15,450 nucleotides of DNA from CAYMGQ01 sp964390055 (GTDB lineage: Bacteria > Bacillota > Clostridia > Peptostreptococcales > Natronincolaceae), in NCBI GenBank assembly GCA_964390055.1, contig CAYMGQ010000023.1:1-15450 (forward strand). The letters are read 5' to 3'. The stretch's first letter is position 1; the number at the start of each line of letters is the position of its first letter. The notes beneath the pieces are model-generated. The model was not told where the DNA came from. It ran no database searches and was given only the letters and a program-made list of their open reading frames with translations. The position numbers and the translations under genes are program-made. This document shows positions 14,688 to 15,450 of the stretch, one piece after another.

Positions 14688-14722
14688 TTATTCTTGATAG
14701 ATTTTTGATAACGTCCTATTTT

Positions 14723-14929
14723 CTATTTAATAATTAAGTTTAAACCAAGTCCAAAAACAGTATCCAATACCCATAATACGGCTGTTGCTAGTATGCAGGC
14801 AGCCAGTACCACGAGGGTATGGTTCTTTAACTCTGCTTTATTGGGCCAATTAACCTTTTTTAGTTCAGCCCTTACACCTCTAAAGTATCTTCCTAGATTT
14901 TTGGCCTTCGTATTTCCTTGGGTAGTCAT
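14723..14929 (-). CDS. secE: Preprotein translocase subunit SecE
   Basis: SecE clamps the two halves of the SecY channel in the cytoplasmic membrane and is needed for protein export. The short Gram-positive form has one membrane helix. The product has 68 residues from ATG 14929 (MTTQGNTKAKNLGRYF). The amphipathic helix carries the conserved LKKVNWPNKAEL (23-34), and the membrane span is about 38-58. I prefer this ATG because AAAGGATGTGA lies 7 bases upstream; a TTG at 14953 would add 8 residues without a ribosome-binding site. Its place between rpmG and nusG is conserved in bacteria. Confidence 0.96.
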   Translation of the reverse strand: MTTQGNTKAKNLGRYFRGVRAELKKVNWPNKAELKNHTLVVLAACILATAVLWVLDTVFGLGLNLIIK

Positions 14930-14959
14930 ATAGACTTCACATCCTTTTGCCAAAATTTA

Positions 14960-15109
14960 TTATCTTGTTTCCCTGTGTATAGTATGAGTACCACAATACT
15001 TACAATGCTTTCTCATATCTACACGATCTGGGGTGTTTCTTCTATTTTTTGTTGTATGATAATTTCTTTGCTTGCATTCTGTACATGCTAATGTAATTTT
15101 TACCCGCAC
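14960..15109 (-). CDS. rpmG: 50S ribosomal protein L33, zinc-binding form
   Basis: This 49-residue frame is short but clear: GTG 15109, then RVKITLACTECKQRNYHTT, ending HRETR and TAA. AGGAGGTG (15123-15116) lies upstream at normal spacing. L33 is a small protein of the 50S subunit near the E site. The four cysteines C9, C12, C36 and C39 make the zinc ribbon, so this is the zinc-containing (C+) version; many bacteria also carry a cysteine-free copy elsewhere. It is the first gene of the rpmG-secE-nusG group and ends 30 bases before secE. Confidence 0.96.
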   Translation of the reverse strand: MRVKITLACTECKQRNYHTTKNRRNTPDRVDMRKHCKYCGTHTIHRETR

Positions 15110-15115
15110 TGGTTA

Positions 15116-15166
15116 CACCTCCTGTAAAGCACAACTCTTAAGGAATCATATTATAAATTCCAGGAG
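15116..15166 (-). promoter_or_regulatory. rpmG leader able to sequester its own ribosome-binding site
   Basis: On the minus strand CTCCTG (15166-15161) is complementary to CAGGAG (15124-15119), which includes most of the AGGAGG of rpmG. Between them GAAT (15160-15157) can pair with ATTC (15146-15143). The fold would hide the ribosome-binding site. It may be chance, since CTCCT occurs easily near AGGAGG. Confidence 0.35.
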
Positions 15167-15208
15167 TAAGGCACAGATTTCTTCTATTATATAACTAATA
15201 CCTAATAA

Positions 15209-15237
15209 AATCTATCATATATTTATTTTCATGTCAA
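15209..15237 (-). promoter_or_regulatory. Promoter P2 for rpmG-secE-nusG
   Basis: Minus strand -35 TTGACA (15237-15232), a 17-base spacer, then -10 TAGATT (15214-15209), four of six consensus bases, with TG one base upstream of it (extended -10). The predicted start lies near 15202, about 93 bases before rpmG. It is the closer of two promoters in the 292-base tuf-rpmG gap. Confidence 0.7.
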
Positions 15238-15248
15238 CGAATTTTTTT

Positions 15249-15277
15249 ATAATTGAAATAAAACTATTGTATGTCAA
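15249..15277 (-). promoter_or_regulatory. Promoter P1 for rpmG-secE-nusG
   Basis: Minus strand -35 TTGACA (15277-15272) is perfect. The -10 is less certain: AATTAT (15254-15249) after 17 bases, or TTATAA two bases further on. It lies 40 bases upstream of P2 and would form a tandem pair with it, common for ribosomal protein operons. Confidence 0.55.
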
Positions 15278-15356
15278 TAGAATTCTTTTCTAATTATCAT
15301 AATTATATCCATTTCCCATGAAAAACTTGCATTTTATATGTCTAACAATGATTTAT

Positions 15357-15378
15357 GGGACTAGGATAACCTAGTCCC
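15357..15378. terminator. Perfect 9-bp hairpin after the upstream tuf gene
   Basis: GGGACTAGG (15357-15365) and CCTAGTCCC (15370-15378) form a perfect stem with a four-base loop, 23 bases after the tuf stop. It is the natural place for the tuf terminator. In the tuf direction (minus) it is followed by ATAAATCATTGTT, not a clear U-tract, so termination may be weak or the hairpin may protect the 3' end. Confidence 0.65.
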
Positions 15379-15401
15379 TTATTATCTCTCTTATAATTTT
15401 A

Positions 15402-15450
15402 TTATTCTATAATAGAAGCTACTACACCAGCACCAACGGTCCTGCCACCT
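15402..15450 (-). CDS. tuf: Elongation factor Tu, C-terminal end (first tuf copy, cut by window edge)
   Basis: The minus strand from the window edge reads GGRTVGAGVVASIIE and TAA (stop 15404-15402), the C-terminus of EF-Tu domain III. The rest lies beyond base 15450. With the start of another tuf at 1-38 this shows two copies in the same orientation, flanking the whole block. A tuf gene upstream of rpmG-secE-nusG is common in Clostridia. Confidence 0.93.
   Translation of the reverse strand, partial: GGRTVGAGVVASIIE

Noticed and set aside
14639..14725. secE and nusG in the same frame, separated by the secE TAG and 28 sense codons
   Set aside because: Read-through could fuse them, but same-frame open spacers of this length arise by chance about one time in ten, and both proteins have normal ends.
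15110..15401. Possible tRNA gene between tuf and rpmG, seen there in some bacteria
   Set aside because: No T-arm consensus or acceptor pairing on either strand; the gap holds promoters and a hairpin only.

Overview
The window is the chromosomal tuf–rpoBC–str region of a low-GC Gram-positive bacterium, most likely a member of the Clostridia. This placement rests on five things seen in the sequence: AT-rich intergenic DNA, strong AGGAGG ribosome-binding sites, Firmicute-type protein lengths (S12 of 137 aa, S7 of 156 aa, RpoC of 1173 aa with no large insertions), an L7Ae-family gene between rpoC and rpsL, and two tuf genes flanking the block. I cannot name a genus. Every gene lies on the minus strand, so transcription runs from high to low coordinates.

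In transcription order the window holds: the 3' end of one tuf copy (15402-15450); rpmG, secE and nusG, behind two TTGACA promoters; rplK and rplA; an L10-type leader with an attenuator; rplJ and rplL; a 516-base non-coding stretch with terminators and a strong promoter; rpoB and rpoC; another strong promoter; then rplGB (L7Ae family), rpsL, rpsG, fusA and the first 12 codons of a second tuf copy (1-38). Together the products are RNA polymerase beta and beta', the elongation and termination factor NusG, the translocon subunit SecE, elongation factors G and Tu, and six ribosomal proteins of known position plus one L7Ae-like protein.

Several starts differ from the longest open frame. fusA starts at GTG 2211, rpsL at ATG 3319, rpoB at ATG 11267, rplJ at ATG 12674 and secE at ATG 14929. 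rpoC uses TTG; rpsG and rpmG use GTG. rpmG is only 49 codons.

The gene content is ordinary housekeeping. The interest is in the RNA between genes. The clearest item is a 35-nt element between rplK and rplA that copies the L1-binding site of 23S rRNA and abuts the rplA ribosome-binding site. Others are a long rpoB leader ending in a hairpin plus U-tract, a palindrome inside the rpoB promoter, a nusG start with its strong Shine-Dalgarno about 43 bases away and occluded, an rpoC TTG start inside a hairpin with its own ribosome-binding site, and a structured rpsL–rpsG spacer. I found no mobile element, CRISPR array, tRNA, rRNA or foreign gene.
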